From Rhodospirillales bacterium (GTDB lineage: Bacteria; Pseudomonadota; Alphaproteobacteria; ATCC43930; CGMCC-115725), in the NCBI GenBank assembly GCA_027315365.1, contig DAHUYF010000131.1, positions 25,795 to 89,794 of the forward strand: DNA of 64,000 nucleotides, written 5' to 3'. Shown one piece after another: positions 8,028 through 16,593 of the stretch. Made by a program: the position numbers and the translations under genes. How positions within the stretch are numbered: position 1 is the stretch's first letter; each line of letters begins with the position of its first letter. The notes under the pieces were generated by a model. That model was given only the letters and a program-made list of their open reading frames with translations. It was not told the origin of the DNA and did not search any database.

Positions 8028-8550
8028 CGCCGCAGGCCTTGTCGATCTCGCCGAGCGCCTGCCTGAAGCCGTCAAGGGCGTAGATATCAGTGGTGGCGGT
8101 GCCGCGCGCCGAGACGCCCTTGATGATCGCCTCGCGCCCCTTCGCCATCGCCTCGACCACCGCCTTGTCGGTGGCGGCGTCGCGCGTCCAAGCGCCTTCC
8201 TTGTCGGTGAACAGCGAGAATTTCCTGCCGTCGACCGTGAGTTCCGCGTCCGAGCCTTCCTTGAACAGGTATCCCGAATTGAAGCTCACTTCGTTGAGGC
8301 GCTTTTCGCTCGGCCGATGGGTGACGTTGGCGAAGATGGCCGTGCGCTTGGCATTGGCCGGCTCGCTCTTGCTCGGCTTGCCGACGAGATAGCATATCTT
8401 GGCGCCCTTCACGGTGTCGATATAGGCGTCCCAGCCCTTGGCGCCGCCGAGCCGGTTGACGCCCGGGCCCGGCGCCGCCCCCTCCGCCGCGATCGCGCCC
8501 GAGGTGGCGAGCAGTAGGCCGACGGCAAGCGAAAGCGCGAAACGTTGCAT
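8017..8550 (-). CDS. IalB-family (invasion-associated locus B) periplasmic protein
   Basis: The 177-residue protein has a signal peptide (MQRFALSLAVGLLLATSGAIAAEG). The body resembles the invasion-associated locus B family of Alphaproteobacteria: CYLVGKPSKSEP, then RTAIFANVTHRPSEKRLNEVSF, LTVDGRKFSLFTDKEGAW and a C-terminal RQALGEIDKACGVKR. Family members are small periplasmic proteins of unclear biochemical role. I chose the ATG that begins the classical signal peptide; a start six codons upstream is possible. It is convergent with the esterase gene and transcribed alone. Confidence 0.75.
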   Translation of the reverse strand: MQRFALSLAVGLLLATSGAIAAEGAAPGPGVNRLGGAKGWDAYIDTVKGAKICYLVGKPSKSEPANAKRTAIFANVTHRPSEKRLNEVSFNSGYLFKEGSDAELTVDGRKFSLFTDKEGAWTRDAATDKAVVEAMAKGREAIIKGVSARGTATTDIYALDGFRQALGEIDKACGVKR

Positions 8551-8588
8551 GGTGCAAACCATACCCAAAGTGCCGGCGGGAGAAAAGA

Positions 8589-8692
8589 GGAGCCGTCAGC
8601 TATCAGCCTGCGCCGATCGACAGGCCGGCGATTGACAACGGACGGCTGAAAACTGACAACTCCGGCTGATGGCTGAGAGCCGACGGCTCTCC
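8589..8692. repeat. Degenerate GGCTGA-type short repeat cluster with hairpin before a ribosome-binding site
   Basis: The stretch contains inverted and direct copies of a GGCTGAT/AGCTGAC-like unit. The bottom-strand reading of 8589-8608 is GGCTGATAGCTGACGGCTCC, and the top strand at 8664-8692 begins GGCTGATGGCTGAGAGCC. TGACAAC also occurs twice in the middle. The right end forms a perfect 7-bp hairpin GAGAGCC-GAC-GGCTCTC (8675-8691), a few bases before the GGAGG of the quinone oxidoreductase gene. Similar heptad-like repeats occur between genes in many bacteria, and their origin is unclear. Confidence 0.5.
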
Positions 8693-8706
8693 ATGGAGGC
8701 GGAACG

Positions 8707-9684
8707 ATGCGTGCGGTGTTGTGCCAGGAACTGGGCGGGCCGGAAAAGCTGGTGGTGGCGGAGGTGCCGTCACCGTCGCTCGGCGATGGTGCGGTGCGCA
8801 TCGAGATCCACGCCGCGGGGGTCAACTTCGCCGACACGCTGCTGATCGCGGGCCAGTACCAGGACCGCCCGCCGCTGCCCTTCATTCCAGGCATGGAGGT
8901 GGGCGGGGTGGTGCGCGAGGTCGGCGCCGGCGTCGGCCATCTGAAGCCCGGCGACCGCGTGCTGGCTTCGGTCGGGCGCGGCGGCTATGCCGAGGAGGTG
9001 GTGGCCGAGGCGGAGATCGTGCACCGCATTCCCGACGCCATGGATTTCGCCACCGCCGCCGGCTTCCCCGTCGCCTACAGCACCTCGCACGGCGCCTTCG
9101 ACTGGCGGGCGCGGCTTCAGCCCGGCGAAACCGTGCTGGTGCTGGGCGCGTCGGGCGGCGTCGGGCTGACCGCGGTCGAGATCGCCAAGGCGATGGGCGC
9201 CAGCGTCATCGCCGCCGCCGGCGGTGCCGAGAAGCTCGCCGTGGCGCAGCGCGCCGGCGCCGATCATCTCATCGACTACACGCGCGAGGATCTGCGCGAG
9301 CGCATCAAGACCCTCACCGGCGGTCGCGGCGTCGACGTGGTCTACGATCCCGTCGGCGGCGACGCCTTCGATCAAAGCCTGCGGTCCATCGCCTGGGAAG
9401 GGCGGATCATCGTCATCGGCTTCGCCGGCGGCCGAGTCCCGCAGATCCCGGCCAATATCGTGCTGGTCAAGAACATCGACGTGATCGGCTTCTTCTGGGG
9501 TTCTTATCGCCGCCACAAGCCGCAGCTCATGACGCAATCCTTTCAGCAACTCTTTCGCTGGTTCGAGCAGGGCAAGCTCAAGCCGCATATCTCGCATCGC
9601 CTGCCGCTGGCGCAGGTGGCCGACGCGCTGGCGCTGCTCAAGACGCGCAAATCCACCGGCAAGGTGGTGCTGACCGTGCGGTGA
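8707..9684 (+). CDS. NADPH:quinone oxidoreductase (zinc-independent MDR family)
   Basis: The 325-residue protein is an MDR-superfamily reductase. The N-terminal GroES-like domain includes AAGVNFADTLLIAGQYQ and PFIPGMEVGGVV. The Rossmann domain has the NADPH motif VLGASGGVGLTAVEIAKAMGA near residue 143, then GRGVDVVYDPVGGDAF. The C-terminus is KPHISHRLPLAQVADAL ending in TGKVVLTV. Structural and catalytic zinc cysteines are absent, as in quinone oxidoreductases that reduce quinones or enones in the cytoplasm. A strong ribosome-binding site (ggaggcggaacg) precedes the ATG. No operon partner is evident. Confidence 0.9.
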   Translation: MRAVLCQELGGPEKLVVAEVPSPSLGDGAVRIEIHAAGVNFADTLLIAGQYQDRPPLPFIPGMEVGGVVREVGAGVGHLKPGDRVLASVGRGGYAEEVVAEAEIVHRIPDAMDFATAAGFPVAYSTSHGAFDWRARLQPGETVLVLGASGGVGLTAVEIAKAMGASVIAAAGGAEKLAVAQRAGADHLIDYTREDLRERIKTLTGGRGVDVVYDPVGGDAFDQSLRSIAWEGRIIVIGFAGGRVPQIPANIVLVKNIDVIGFFWGSYRRHKPQLMTQSFQQLFRWFEQGKLKPHISHRLPLAQVADALALLKTRKSTGKVVLTVR

Positions 9685-9752
9685 TCCTCAGAGCTGCTGG
9701 TTGCGGTCTCGCCGAATTGCGCAACCTTAGGCGTCAAAGATTACAGATCGTT

Positions 9753-9766
9753 CATCCCCGGGGATG
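9753..9766. repeat. 14-bp perfect palindrome CATCCCCGGGGATG
   Basis: This perfect palindrome lies about 70 bases after the oxidoreductase stop and 60 bases before the small lipoprotein gene. It has no loop, so it is a poor RNA hairpin. A DNA-protein site is possible but unsupported by any second copy in the window that I noticed. Confidence 0.3.
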
Positions 9767-9825
9767 CCGCCCGCGCGACAGCCTTAGCATAAGGGGCGTC
9801 ACGGCGATGCCTTGGGAGGCGTGGG

Positions 9826-10020
9826 ATGCATGGGATTCTTCGCGTTGCGATCGCGGCTCTGATGCTGACGGGCTTGGGCGGCTGCGTCGTCGCGCCGCCC
9901 CCCTACGGTTATGCGCCGGGCTACGGCTATGCGCCGGGCTATGCCTATCCGCCGGCGCCCTACTATTACGGTCCGCCGGTCGTGTTCGGTTTCGGCGGCG
10001 GCTGGGGCCATTGGCGGTGA
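9826..10020 (+). CDS. Small Gly/Tyr/Pro-rich lipoprotein
   Basis: The 64-residue protein has a lipoprotein signal peptide (MHGILRVAIAALMLTGLGGC, lipidated Cys20). The low-complexity mature part has a GYAPGY repeat and PYYYGPPVV, and ends FGFGGGWGHWR. A ribosome-binding site (gggaggcgtggg) precedes the ATG. Such short GYAP-rich surface lipoproteins are common in Proteobacteria and have no assigned role. There is no homology to a defined family that I can name. Confidence 0.65.
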   Translation: MHGILRVAIAALMLTGLGGCVVAPPPYGYAPGYGYAPGYAYPPAPYYYGPPVVFGFGGGWGHWR

Positions 10021-10132
10021 TCCTGCCGCGGGAGCGGGTGGCGGCGCGCTGATCCGTCGCCGGGCGGGACGCATGGCCGCGGTCGAAACTTCGCCGGCTT
10101 CGTATTATGATGGCGCCGCCATGGGGTCGGAG

Positions 10133-10678
10133 ATGAGCGTCATCAGGCAGGCGAAGCTCGGGGATGCGCGGGCGATCGGCCGCATTGAGGTCGAGACTTG
10201 GCGCTCCACCTATGCCGGGATGCTGCCCGACCGGGTTCTGCTCGGCATGTCGGAGCAGCGCCAGACCGCCTCCTGGGCGGGCTTCCTGCGCCATCGCTCG
10301 GGCGACGTCTATGTTGCCGAGGCCGAGGGCGGAAAGCTGCTCGGCTTCGGCAATTGCGGCCCGCAGCGCGACCCCGCCTTCGGCTTCGGCGGCGAGGTCT
10401 ATACGCTCTATGTCTCTACCGATGCGCAGGGCGCCGGGCTCGGGCGGCATCTGCTGCTGGCGCTCTTCGCGCGCCTGCTGCATTGCGGCCACCGCTCGGC
10501 GATGATCTGGGTGGTGCGCGCCAATCCGGCGCGCTTCTTCTACGAGCGGCTCGGCGGCAAACTCGCGCTTCACCGCCCGATCCCCCTCGGCGGCCAGGCG
10601 GTCGATGCGGCGGGCTATGGCTGGAGCGATCTGCGCGCCGTGATCGAGCGCGAGGCGCGCTCGCGCGCCGGATTCTGA
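10133..10678 (+). CDS. GNAT-family N-acetyltransferase
   Basis: The roughly 181-residue protein begins SVIRQAKLGDARAIGRIEVETWRSTY, the usual first strand and helix of GNAT enzymes. It has the acetyl-CoA pyrophosphate-binding motif VYTLYVSTDAQGAGLGRHLL (motif A) and the C-terminal ARFFYERLGGK strand-helix. The acceptor substrate is unknown. Two upstream in-frame ATGs (10073 and 10121) would extend it with residues atypical of the fold. I preferred the ATG with gggg six bases upstream. It precedes the Tat-exported hydrolase by 22 bases and may be co-transcribed with it. Confidence 0.85.
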   Translation: MSVIRQAKLGDARAIGRIEVETWRSTYAGMLPDRVLLGMSEQRQTASWAGFLRHRSGDVYVAEAEGGKLLGFGNCGPQRDPAFGFGGEVYTLYVSTDAQGAGLGRHLLLALFARLLHCGHRSAMIWVVRANPARFFYERLGGKLALHRPIPLGGQAVDAAGYGWSDLRAVIEREARSRAGF

Positions 10679-10700
10679 CCGGGGTCGAAGGGGACGGCAC

Positions 10701-11732
10701 ATGATGGGCGAGGAGCGGGGACCGACGCGGCGCGCCGTGGTGGCGACGGCGGGGCTCGGGCTTGGGGCGGCACTGGCCGGCGGCGCGGCGCTCGCGCCGC
10801 GGGCGTCGGCCAAGGAGGCGCTGCCGCCGGAGATCTGGAGCGGCGACTACTGGGCGAAGAAGGGCGATGTCGCGCTCTACATGTATAGGAAGCGCGCCAC
10901 ACCGCCGCATCCGGGCGAAAAGAAGCTGCCGGTGCTGTTTCTGGTGCACGGCTCTTCGGTCTCCGGCCGCTCCTCCTTCGACCTCTCCGTGCCCGGCGCC
11001 GGCGAGTATTCGCTGATGAACGTCTTCGCCCGCTGGGGCTATGACGTGTGGACCATGGATCACGAGGGCTACGGCCGTTCCACGATCACCGCGGGCAATT
11101 CCGACATCAAGAGCGGGGTCGCCGATCTCGAGGCCGGCAGCGCCGTGGTGGCGCGCGAAACCGGCGCCGCGAAGTTCCATCTGTTCGGCGAATCCTCGGG
11201 CGCGCTGCGGGCCGCTGCCTTTGCCATGGCGCGGCCCGAGCGCGTCGAGCGGTTGGTGCTGGAGGCGTTCGTGTGGACCGGCCAGGGCTCGCCGACGCTC
11301 GCCAAGCGCGCCGAGCAGCTCGACTACTTCCGCACCCACAACCGGCGCAAGCGCGACCGCGCCATGATCCGCAGCATCTTCACCCGCGACAAGCCCGGCA
11401 CCTCGGATCCGCGCGTCGCCGAGGCGCTCGCTGACACCGAGCTCAAATACGGCGATAGCGTGCCGACCGGGACCTATCTCGACATGACCGCCCATCTGCC
11501 GCTGATCGATCCCGCCAAGGTCGCGTCGCCGGTGCTGGTCGTGCGCGGCGAATATGACGGCATCGCCTCGGTGCAGGATATCCTGAACTTCTTTGCGAAG
11601 CTGCCCAATCCCGACCGGCAGTTCGCCATTCTCGCCGGTGCCGCCCATGCCATGACGCTCGGCATCAATCGCGCGCAGCTCTGGCACACCATGCACGGCT
11701 TCCTCGACATGCCGCCGCGGCTCGACGTCTAG
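10701..11732 (+). CDS. Tat-exported alpha/beta hydrolase
   Basis: The 343-residue protein has a twin-arginine signal (TRRAVVATAGLGLGAALAGG, residues 9-28), so it is expected to fold in the cytoplasm before export. The mature domain is an alpha/beta hydrolase: oxyanion segment LVHGSSVSG, nucleophile elbow FGESSGA, VVRGEYDGIA near the acid residue, and AGAAHAMTLG with the catalytic His. The substrate is unknown. The gene ends 7 bases before a second exported hydrolase of the amidohydrolase type, so the pair probably forms an operon for a periplasmic degradation step. Confidence 0.85.
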   Translation: MMGEERGPTRRAVVATAGLGLGAALAGGAALAPRASAKEALPPEIWSGDYWAKKGDVALYMYRKRATPPHPGEKKLPVLFLVHGSSVSGRSSFDLSVPGAGEYSLMNVFARWGYDVWTMDHEGYGRSTITAGNSDIKSGVADLEAGSAVVARETGAAKFHLFGESSGALRAAAFAMARPERVERLVLEAFVWTGQGSPTLAKRAEQLDYFRTHNRRKRDRAMIRSIFTRDKPGTSDPRVAEALADTELKYGDSVPTGTYLDMTAHLPLIDPAKVASPVLVVRGEYDGIASVQDILNFFAKLPNPDRQFAILAGAAHAMTLGINRAQLWHTMHGFLDMPPRLDV

Positions 11733-11739
11733 GGAGGGG

Positions 11740-13233
11740 ATGGCGTTGCTGAGCCCGGAGGAACTCGCTCAGCTGCTGCCTGCCGAGGAGGCGTCCTTCC
11801 CGTCGCCGGTGCCGACCCAGATCGTGTCGAGCGACGAGTATTTCCCGCAGCCCCAGACGCGCGAGCAGAAGGAGGTCGAGGCGCGGCTCGTCGCCATGGC
11901 CGATCGGCTTGCCGCGCGGCAGGGGTTGACCCGCCGGCGCTTCTTTCAGACCGCTGCGGGCATGGCCGCGTCCTTCCTGGCGATGAATCAGGTCTATGGC
12001 GATCTGTTCGCCGCGAGCGAGGCCGAGGCGGCAACGCCGGATCTCGCCGAGGAGCGCGCCCGCGCGCTGGCCGCGCAATTCGTCATGGACACGCACACAC
12101 ATTTCCTGCGCGAGGATACCCGCCTCGCGGGCTTCGTCGCCATGCGCGAGGCGGTTGGCCGCGCCGGCTGGAACAAGGCGATCGGCGACCGGCCGCAGAC
12201 CATCGACGATCTCAAATACGCCAACTATGTCAAAGAGATCTTTCTCGACAGCGATACCAAGGTGGCGCTTCTCACCAATGCGCCGTCCGAACTGCCGGAG
12301 GATTGGTTCCTGACCCAGGACCAGGTCTTCGCCGCGCGCGCCAAGGTGAACGCCGCGTCGGGCACGCGGCGGATGCTGGCGCATTACACGCTGACCCCCG
12401 GCTTTCCCGGCTGGATGGAGGGGGTCGACAAGGCGATCGAGGTGTACAAGCCCGACAGCTGGAAGGGCTATACCATCGGCGACAACACGCACAAGAACCT
12501 GTCGCATCATCCCTGGCGCCTGGACGACGAGAAGCTTGTCTATCCCGCCTATGAGAAGTTCGTGAAGGCGGGAATCAAGACGGTCTGCGTCCACAAGGGC
12601 CTGTTCGCGCCCTCGGTGGAAAAGCAGTTTCCGAACCTCGCGCGCTACGCCGATGTGAGCGATGTCGGCCGGGCGGCGAAAGACTGGCCCGAGATCAATT
12701 TCGTCATCTACCATTCGGGATACCGTCATGTCGGCGGCAGCCCCGCCGTGGCGATGAAGGAATGGGAGGAGACCGGCCGCATCTCCTGGGTGAGCGACCT
12801 CGCCGATATCCCGGCCAAATACGGCGTCCGCAACGTCTATGGCGACCTCGGCCAGCTCTTCGCCTTTTCCACCGTGGTGCATCCGCGGCTCTGCGCCGCG
12901 CTGATGGGCGTCCTGCTCCGCGGGCTCGGCACCGATCGCGTCATCTGGGGCACGGATGCGGTGTGGACCGGCTCGCCGCAATGGCAGATCGAGGGGCTGC
13001 GCCGGCTCGAGATCCCGCAGGACATGCAGAAGGCGCATGGATTCAAGCCGCTCGGCGCCGCCGACGGCCCGGTCAAGACGGCGATCTTCAGCGGCAATGC
13101 GGCGCGGCTCTACGGCTACGAGAAGCACGCGGCGCTGGCCGGCGACCGCTTCGCCCAACTCAAAGCCGACGACGAGCGCGCCGGCGCCGCGCGCAGCAAC
13201 CTGCGCTACGGCTATGTCAGGAAACCGACATAA
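11740..13233 (+). CDS. Exported metal-dependent amidohydrolase (TIM-barrel, amidohydrolase 2-like)
   Basis: The 497-residue protein has the metal-binding start of the barrel, FVMDTHTHFLRED (near residue 116). VIYHSGYRHVGG supplies another His, and VIWGTDAVWTGSPQW the late-strand Asp. A Tat-like motif TRRRFFQTAAGMAASFLAMN lies unusually deep, near residues 64-83, behind a charged 60-residue leader (VSSDEYFPQPQTREQKEV). Proteins of this type with the same long leader are known to me as predicted amidohydrolases of unknown substrate. It follows the Tat-exported alpha/beta hydrolase by 7 bases, so the two are likely expressed together. Confidence 0.8.
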   Translation: MALLSPEELAQLLPAEEASFPSPVPTQIVSSDEYFPQPQTREQKEVEARLVAMADRLAARQGLTRRRFFQTAAGMAASFLAMNQVYGDLFAASEAEAATPDLAEERARALAAQFVMDTHTHFLREDTRLAGFVAMREAVGRAGWNKAIGDRPQTIDDLKYANYVKEIFLDSDTKVALLTNAPSELPEDWFLTQDQVFAARAKVNAASGTRRMLAHYTLTPGFPGWMEGVDKAIEVYKPDSWKGYTIGDNTHKNLSHHPWRLDDEKLVYPAYEKFVKAGIKTVCVHKGLFAPSVEKQFPNLARYADVSDVGRAAKDWPEINFVIYHSGYRHVGGSPAVAMKEWEETGRISWVSDLADIPAKYGVRNVYGDLGQLFAFSTVVHPRLCAALMGVLLRGLGTDRVIWGTDAVWTGSPQWQIEGLRRLEIPQDMQKAHGFKPLGAADGPVKTAIFSGNAARLYGYEKHAALAGDRFAQLKADDERAGAARSNLRYGYVRKPT

Positions 13234-13415
13234 GCGCCGTCGCCTGCAAGTTGCGCGCGCGCGGCGCGTTTCGACCGCGCGAGGGGTTGTCCGGCAGGTG
13301 ATCGATCGCTAAACAGGATGTCGTCGACGGTCGCGAAGAAAGGTCGCGCCGCCGGCATTGCCCGTCATGTCGTGGAAGCTTGCGCATGCTCCCACTCAGC
13401 GATCAGGGGGCCGCG

Positions 13416-13682
13416 ATGCTCGATCCCGACCAGCTCCGCCGCCAGGCCGAACGCTGCTTCCGTCTTGCCCGCGGGGTCAACGACCAGGATGCGGTGAAGA
13501 TGCTCGAGGCGCTCGGCCGCGAGCTCGAGCAGCAGGCGTCCATGCTCGATGCCGCGCCCGGGGGCGATCCTTGGCCGTCCGCCCGGGGGCTGGCCTCGGC
13601 CACCTTCCTCGCTTATGGTGGCGGCAAGGCTGAAAATAGGCCGCCGCCCCTAGAGGCGCGGCGCCACCTTGGGAGGACGGCA
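13416..13682 (+). other. In-frame small helical module upstream of the acyl-CoA ligase
   Basis: From an ATG with a good ribosome-binding site (ggggg, 4 bases away) an open frame runs without a stop into the acyl-CoA ligase. Its first about 45 residues (DPDQLRRQAERCFRLARG, then DAVKMLEALGRELEQQA) resemble two other small helical proteins in this window, at 28966 and 40255. The remaining 40 or so residues are low-complexity. Either this is a free-standing small gene whose stop was lost, or a fusion, or the frame is open by chance. The ligase has its own strong start site at 13683. Confidence 0.4.
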
Positions 13683-15374
13683 ATGGCGCATCTGTGGGAG
13701 AAATCCTATCCCCCGGGCATCAGCTGGGGCGACGCGCTGCCCGTCCCGGTGCCGGTCGAAAGCCTGCTCGAGACCGCGGCGCGGCAATGGCCGGACAAGA
13801 CCGCGATCGATTTCTACGACCGCAGGCTCGGCTATCGCGAACTCCACGACCTCGCCGCGCGCGCGGCCAAGGGCCTGCAGGATCTCGGCGTCGGCCCCGG
13901 CGTCAATGTCGGGCTGCACCTGCCGAACACGCCGCATTACGCCGTCTGCTTCTTCGCCGTGCTGATGGCCGGCGGCCGCGTCGTCAATTTCAGCCCGCTG
14001 GCGGCGCCGCGCGAGCTCAGGCACCAGCTCGCCGACAGCGATGCCGAGATCATGATCACGCTCGGGTTGCCGGTGCTCTATCCCCAGATCGCCGCGCTTA
14101 AGGGCGCGTCGCGGCTGCGGGCGGTGGTGGTGTGCGCGATCGAGGATTTCCTGCCGGCGGCGGTGGCGCGCGCCGCCTTCGGCGCCGGCGCCGAGCGCGT
14201 CGCCGGGCCGGGGCGTGAGCTCGACTTCGCCGAGCTCGTCGCCGGCGCCGGCGACTATCGGCGCCATCCCCATGCCGCGCTCGAGGAAGAGGTGGCGGTG
14301 CTGCAATACACCGGTGGCACCACCGGCGACCCCAAGGGCGCGATGCTGACGCACGCCAATTTCTGCGCCGTGGTCAACGCCCGGAACCGCTGGGTCGGCG
14401 CCGAGGCCGCGGACGCCCAGAAGGCGCTGGCGGTGCTGCCGCTGTTCCACATCTACGGCCTCTCCTTCATCCTGCTGCTGTCGATCGCCACCGGTGCCGA
14501 GATGGTGATGCATATCCGCTTCGACGCCGAGCGCGTGCTGCAGGACATCGCGCGCAAGAAGATCACGGTCTTCGCCGGCGTGCCGACGATGTACACGGCG
14601 CTGGTCAACCATCCGCGGATTCGCGAGTTCGATCTTTCTTCGTTGACGATCTGCGCCTCGGGCGGCGCGCCGCTGCCGGTCGAGGTGCTGAGCCGGTTCA
14701 AGGAGCTCACCGGCATCACGCCCTCGGAAGGCTATGGCCTCACCGAGACCGCGCCGCTGGGCACGATGCAGGCGACGAGCACCGGACCGCGTCCCGGCAC
14801 GGTCGGCCTGCCGGCGCCGCACATCGTCATCGAAGTCGTCGATCTCGATACCGGCATGACGGTGCTGCCGCCCGGCGAGAAGGGCGAGATCTGCGTGTGC
14901 GGCCCGTCGGTGATGAAGGGCTATTGGAAGAAGCCCGACGTCACCGCGGAGGTGTTCCGCGGCGGCCGCTTCCACACCGGCGATATCGGCTTCATCGACG
15001 CCGACGGTTACGTCACCCTGATCGACCGCAAGAAGGACATGATCCTGTCCGGCGGCTTCAACGTCTTCCCGCGCAATATCGAGGAGGCGATCTACGAGCA
15101 TCCGTCGGTAGCCGAGGTCACGGTGATCGGCGTGCCCGATGCCTATCGCGGACAGTCGGCGAAGGCCTTCATCATGCTTAAGCCCGGCGCCGCGGAATTC
15201 AGCCTCGATCAGCTCAAGACGTTCCTCGCCGACAAGCTAGCCAAATACGAGATGCCGACCGAGATCGAGTTCCGCGCCAGCCTGCCCAAGACTCCGGTGG
15301 GCAAGTTGTCGAAGAAGGAACTCGTCGCCGAGGAGTTGGCCAAGCGCGAGAAGGCAGCCGCGCCCGGCGGTTGA
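13683..15374 (+). CDS. Long-chain fatty-acid--CoA ligase (AMP-binding enzyme)
   Basis: The 563-residue ANL-superfamily enzyme activates a fatty or aromatic carboxylate to its CoA thioester via an acyl-AMP. Motifs in order are the P-loop YTGGTTGDPKGAMLTH, LPLFHIYGL, GYGLTETAP (A5), and TGDIGFIDADGYVTLIDRKKD (A7-A8 hinge). GGFNVFPRNIEEAI follows, and the catalytic Lys is in KTPVGKLSKKEL near the C-terminus. The start was chosen because gggaggacggca directly precedes the ATG and the protein then begins MAHLWEKSYPPG, as in other FadD-type ligases. The frame continues open upstream. It is convergent with the TPR gene that follows. Confidence 0.9.
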   Translation: MAHLWEKSYPPGISWGDALPVPVPVESLLETAARQWPDKTAIDFYDRRLGYRELHDLAARAAKGLQDLGVGPGVNVGLHLPNTPHYAVCFFAVLMAGGRVVNFSPLAAPRELRHQLADSDAEIMITLGLPVLYPQIAALKGASRLRAVVVCAIEDFLPAAVARAAFGAGAERVAGPGRELDFAELVAGAGDYRRHPHAALEEEVAVLQYTGGTTGDPKGAMLTHANFCAVVNARNRWVGAEAADAQKALAVLPLFHIYGLSFILLLSIATGAEMVMHIRFDAERVLQDIARKKITVFAGVPTMYTALVNHPRIREFDLSSLTICASGGAPLPVEVLSRFKELTGITPSEGYGLTETAPLGTMQATSTGPRPGTVGLPAPHIVIEVVDLDTGMTVLPPGEKGEICVCGPSVMKGYWKKPDVTAEVFRGGRFHTGDIGFIDADGYVTLIDRKKDMILSGGFNVFPRNIEEAIYEHPSVAEVTVIGVPDAYRGQSAKAFIMLKPGAAEFSLDQLKTFLADKLAKYEMPTEIEFRASLPKTPVGKLSKKELVAEELAKREKAAAPGG

Positions 15375-15381
15375 GCGCGGA

Positions 15382-15900
15382 TCAATCCGCCGCGCCATCC
15401 TCGCGCGCCTCGGCGCCGAGCGCCGCGATCTCGGCGCGCAGCTCCCGCGCCGATGGCGGCACCGCGTCGCCGAAGCCGGAGAGCAGGTAGTCCTCGGGCA
15501 CGCGCGCGCCATCCGCTTCGGCTTCGGCGAGGCGGCCGAGCCGGGCGCGGCAATGCCCGCGCAGCAGCGGAATCAGCGGCCAGTAATGGCCGTCGTCGAG
15601 CTTCTCGGCGCGGTCGAGATCGGCGGCGGCGGCGGTGAAATCGCCGAGCCGCAGATGATCCTCGGCGCGCGCCATGTAGGCACCGGGCAGGTGCGGGCAG
15701 AGCGAGACCACCTTGTCGCGGTCGGCGAGCGCCAACCTGGCCTCGCCCATCAGCACGCGCACCACGGCGCGCAGGTGATAGCCGTGCGGATGGTCGCGAT
15801 GCTCGGCCACGAACTCGCCGCAGAGCCGAAGCGCCTCGGCGAAGCGCCCGGCTTCGCACAGCGGGCCGACACTATCCAAATCCTGCTGCGACAGCGGCAC
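15382..15900 (-). CDS. TPR-containing protein
   Basis: The 172-residue protein has three to four tetratricopeptide-like helix pairs, including CEAGRFAEALRLCGEFVAEH, HGYHLRAVVRVLMGEARLAL and AYMARAEDHLRLGDFTAAAADLDRAE. There is no signal peptide and no catalytic motif. It lies 12 bases downstream of the PAS-domain gene on the same strand, so the two are probably co-transcribed. A role as an adaptor or scaffold is inferred only from the repeat fold. Confidence 0.75.
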   Translation of the reverse strand: MPLSQQDLDSVGPLCEAGRFAEALRLCGEFVAEHRDHPHGYHLRAVVRVLMGEARLALADRDKVVSLCPHLPGAYMARAEDHLRLGDFTAAAADLDRAEKLDDGHYWPLIPLLRGHCRARLGRLAEAEADGARVPEDYLLSGFGDAVPPSARELRAEIAALGAEAREDGAAD

Positions 15901-15912
15901 GGGTGCTTCCCC

Positions 15913-16503
15913 TCACTCCAACAGGTCGACGTAGCTGGCGCCGAGGTCGATCTGCGCCTGACGCCCGATTCCGGCCGCGCCGGGCCGGGTGAATTCGAAG
16001 ATGAGCGCGCCCAGGATCTGGCTCACCTCGACATCGTCCTCCGAGAGCGGCAACGGCACGCGATTGGCGCAGAGGTCGATGTTTGTGGTGGTGACGTAGC
16101 GACTGCGCGCGAAGGCCGGCCGCCGCGAGGCGCAGACGGCGCGGTAACAGGCATGGACGAAGCCGTCGCGGGCTTCGGTGACCAGTTCGTCGACGAATTT
16201 CCCGGTGAATTTCGCGCCGAACGCCTCGACGATGGCGGTGCCGACCAGTCGGTAGCGGAAGCTGCTGCCGCCGCTCACCACCTCCGTGATCTGCAGATAC
16301 GGCAGCACCGGGCGCAGCTCGGTCGGATCGATGTCGCGCCGCCGCGGCATGGTGCGGTCGCCGCGTACCGTCTCCCAATAGTCGAGGGCCGTGCGCAGCG
16401 CCCGGTCGGCGCGGAAGTCATAGCGAGCGGCGGTCGACGTCGCGCCTTGAAGCGGCATGGTCCCGCCCGATCCTTTGCCTGGTAAGTCAGACGGTGCGAT
16501 CAT
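15913..16503 (-). CDS. PAS_5-domain sensory protein
   Basis: The 196-residue protein has a single domain: ALDYWETVRGDRTMPRRRDIDPTELRPVLPYLQITEVV. SFRYRLVGTAIVEAFGAKFTGKFVDEL follows. This is the pattern of the PAS_5 family common in Alphaproteobacteria, which occurs as short stand-alone PAS proteins. No kinase, cyclase or HTH output domain is present. A start at an internal ATG (MPLQGATS) is possible. It is the first gene of a two-gene unit with the TPR protein and is separated from ccmI by about 90 bases. Confidence 0.75.
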   Translation of the reverse strand: MIAPSDLPGKGSGGTMPLQGATSTAARYDFRADRALRTALDYWETVRGDRTMPRRRDIDPTELRPVLPYLQITEVVSGGSSFRYRLVGTAIVEAFGAKFTGKFVDELVTEARDGFVHACYRAVCASRRPAFARSRYVTTTNIDLCANRVPLPLSEDDVEVSQILGALIFEFTRPGAAGIGRQAQIDLGASYVDLLE

Positions 16504-16593
16504 GTCTTTCGCCGGCGGCGGGCGGCGCCTGTCACGCGGGCTGTGAGAGTGGCGGCCGCCGGTTGATTTTTCCTTAAGTGCCGGGGCTGCCGG

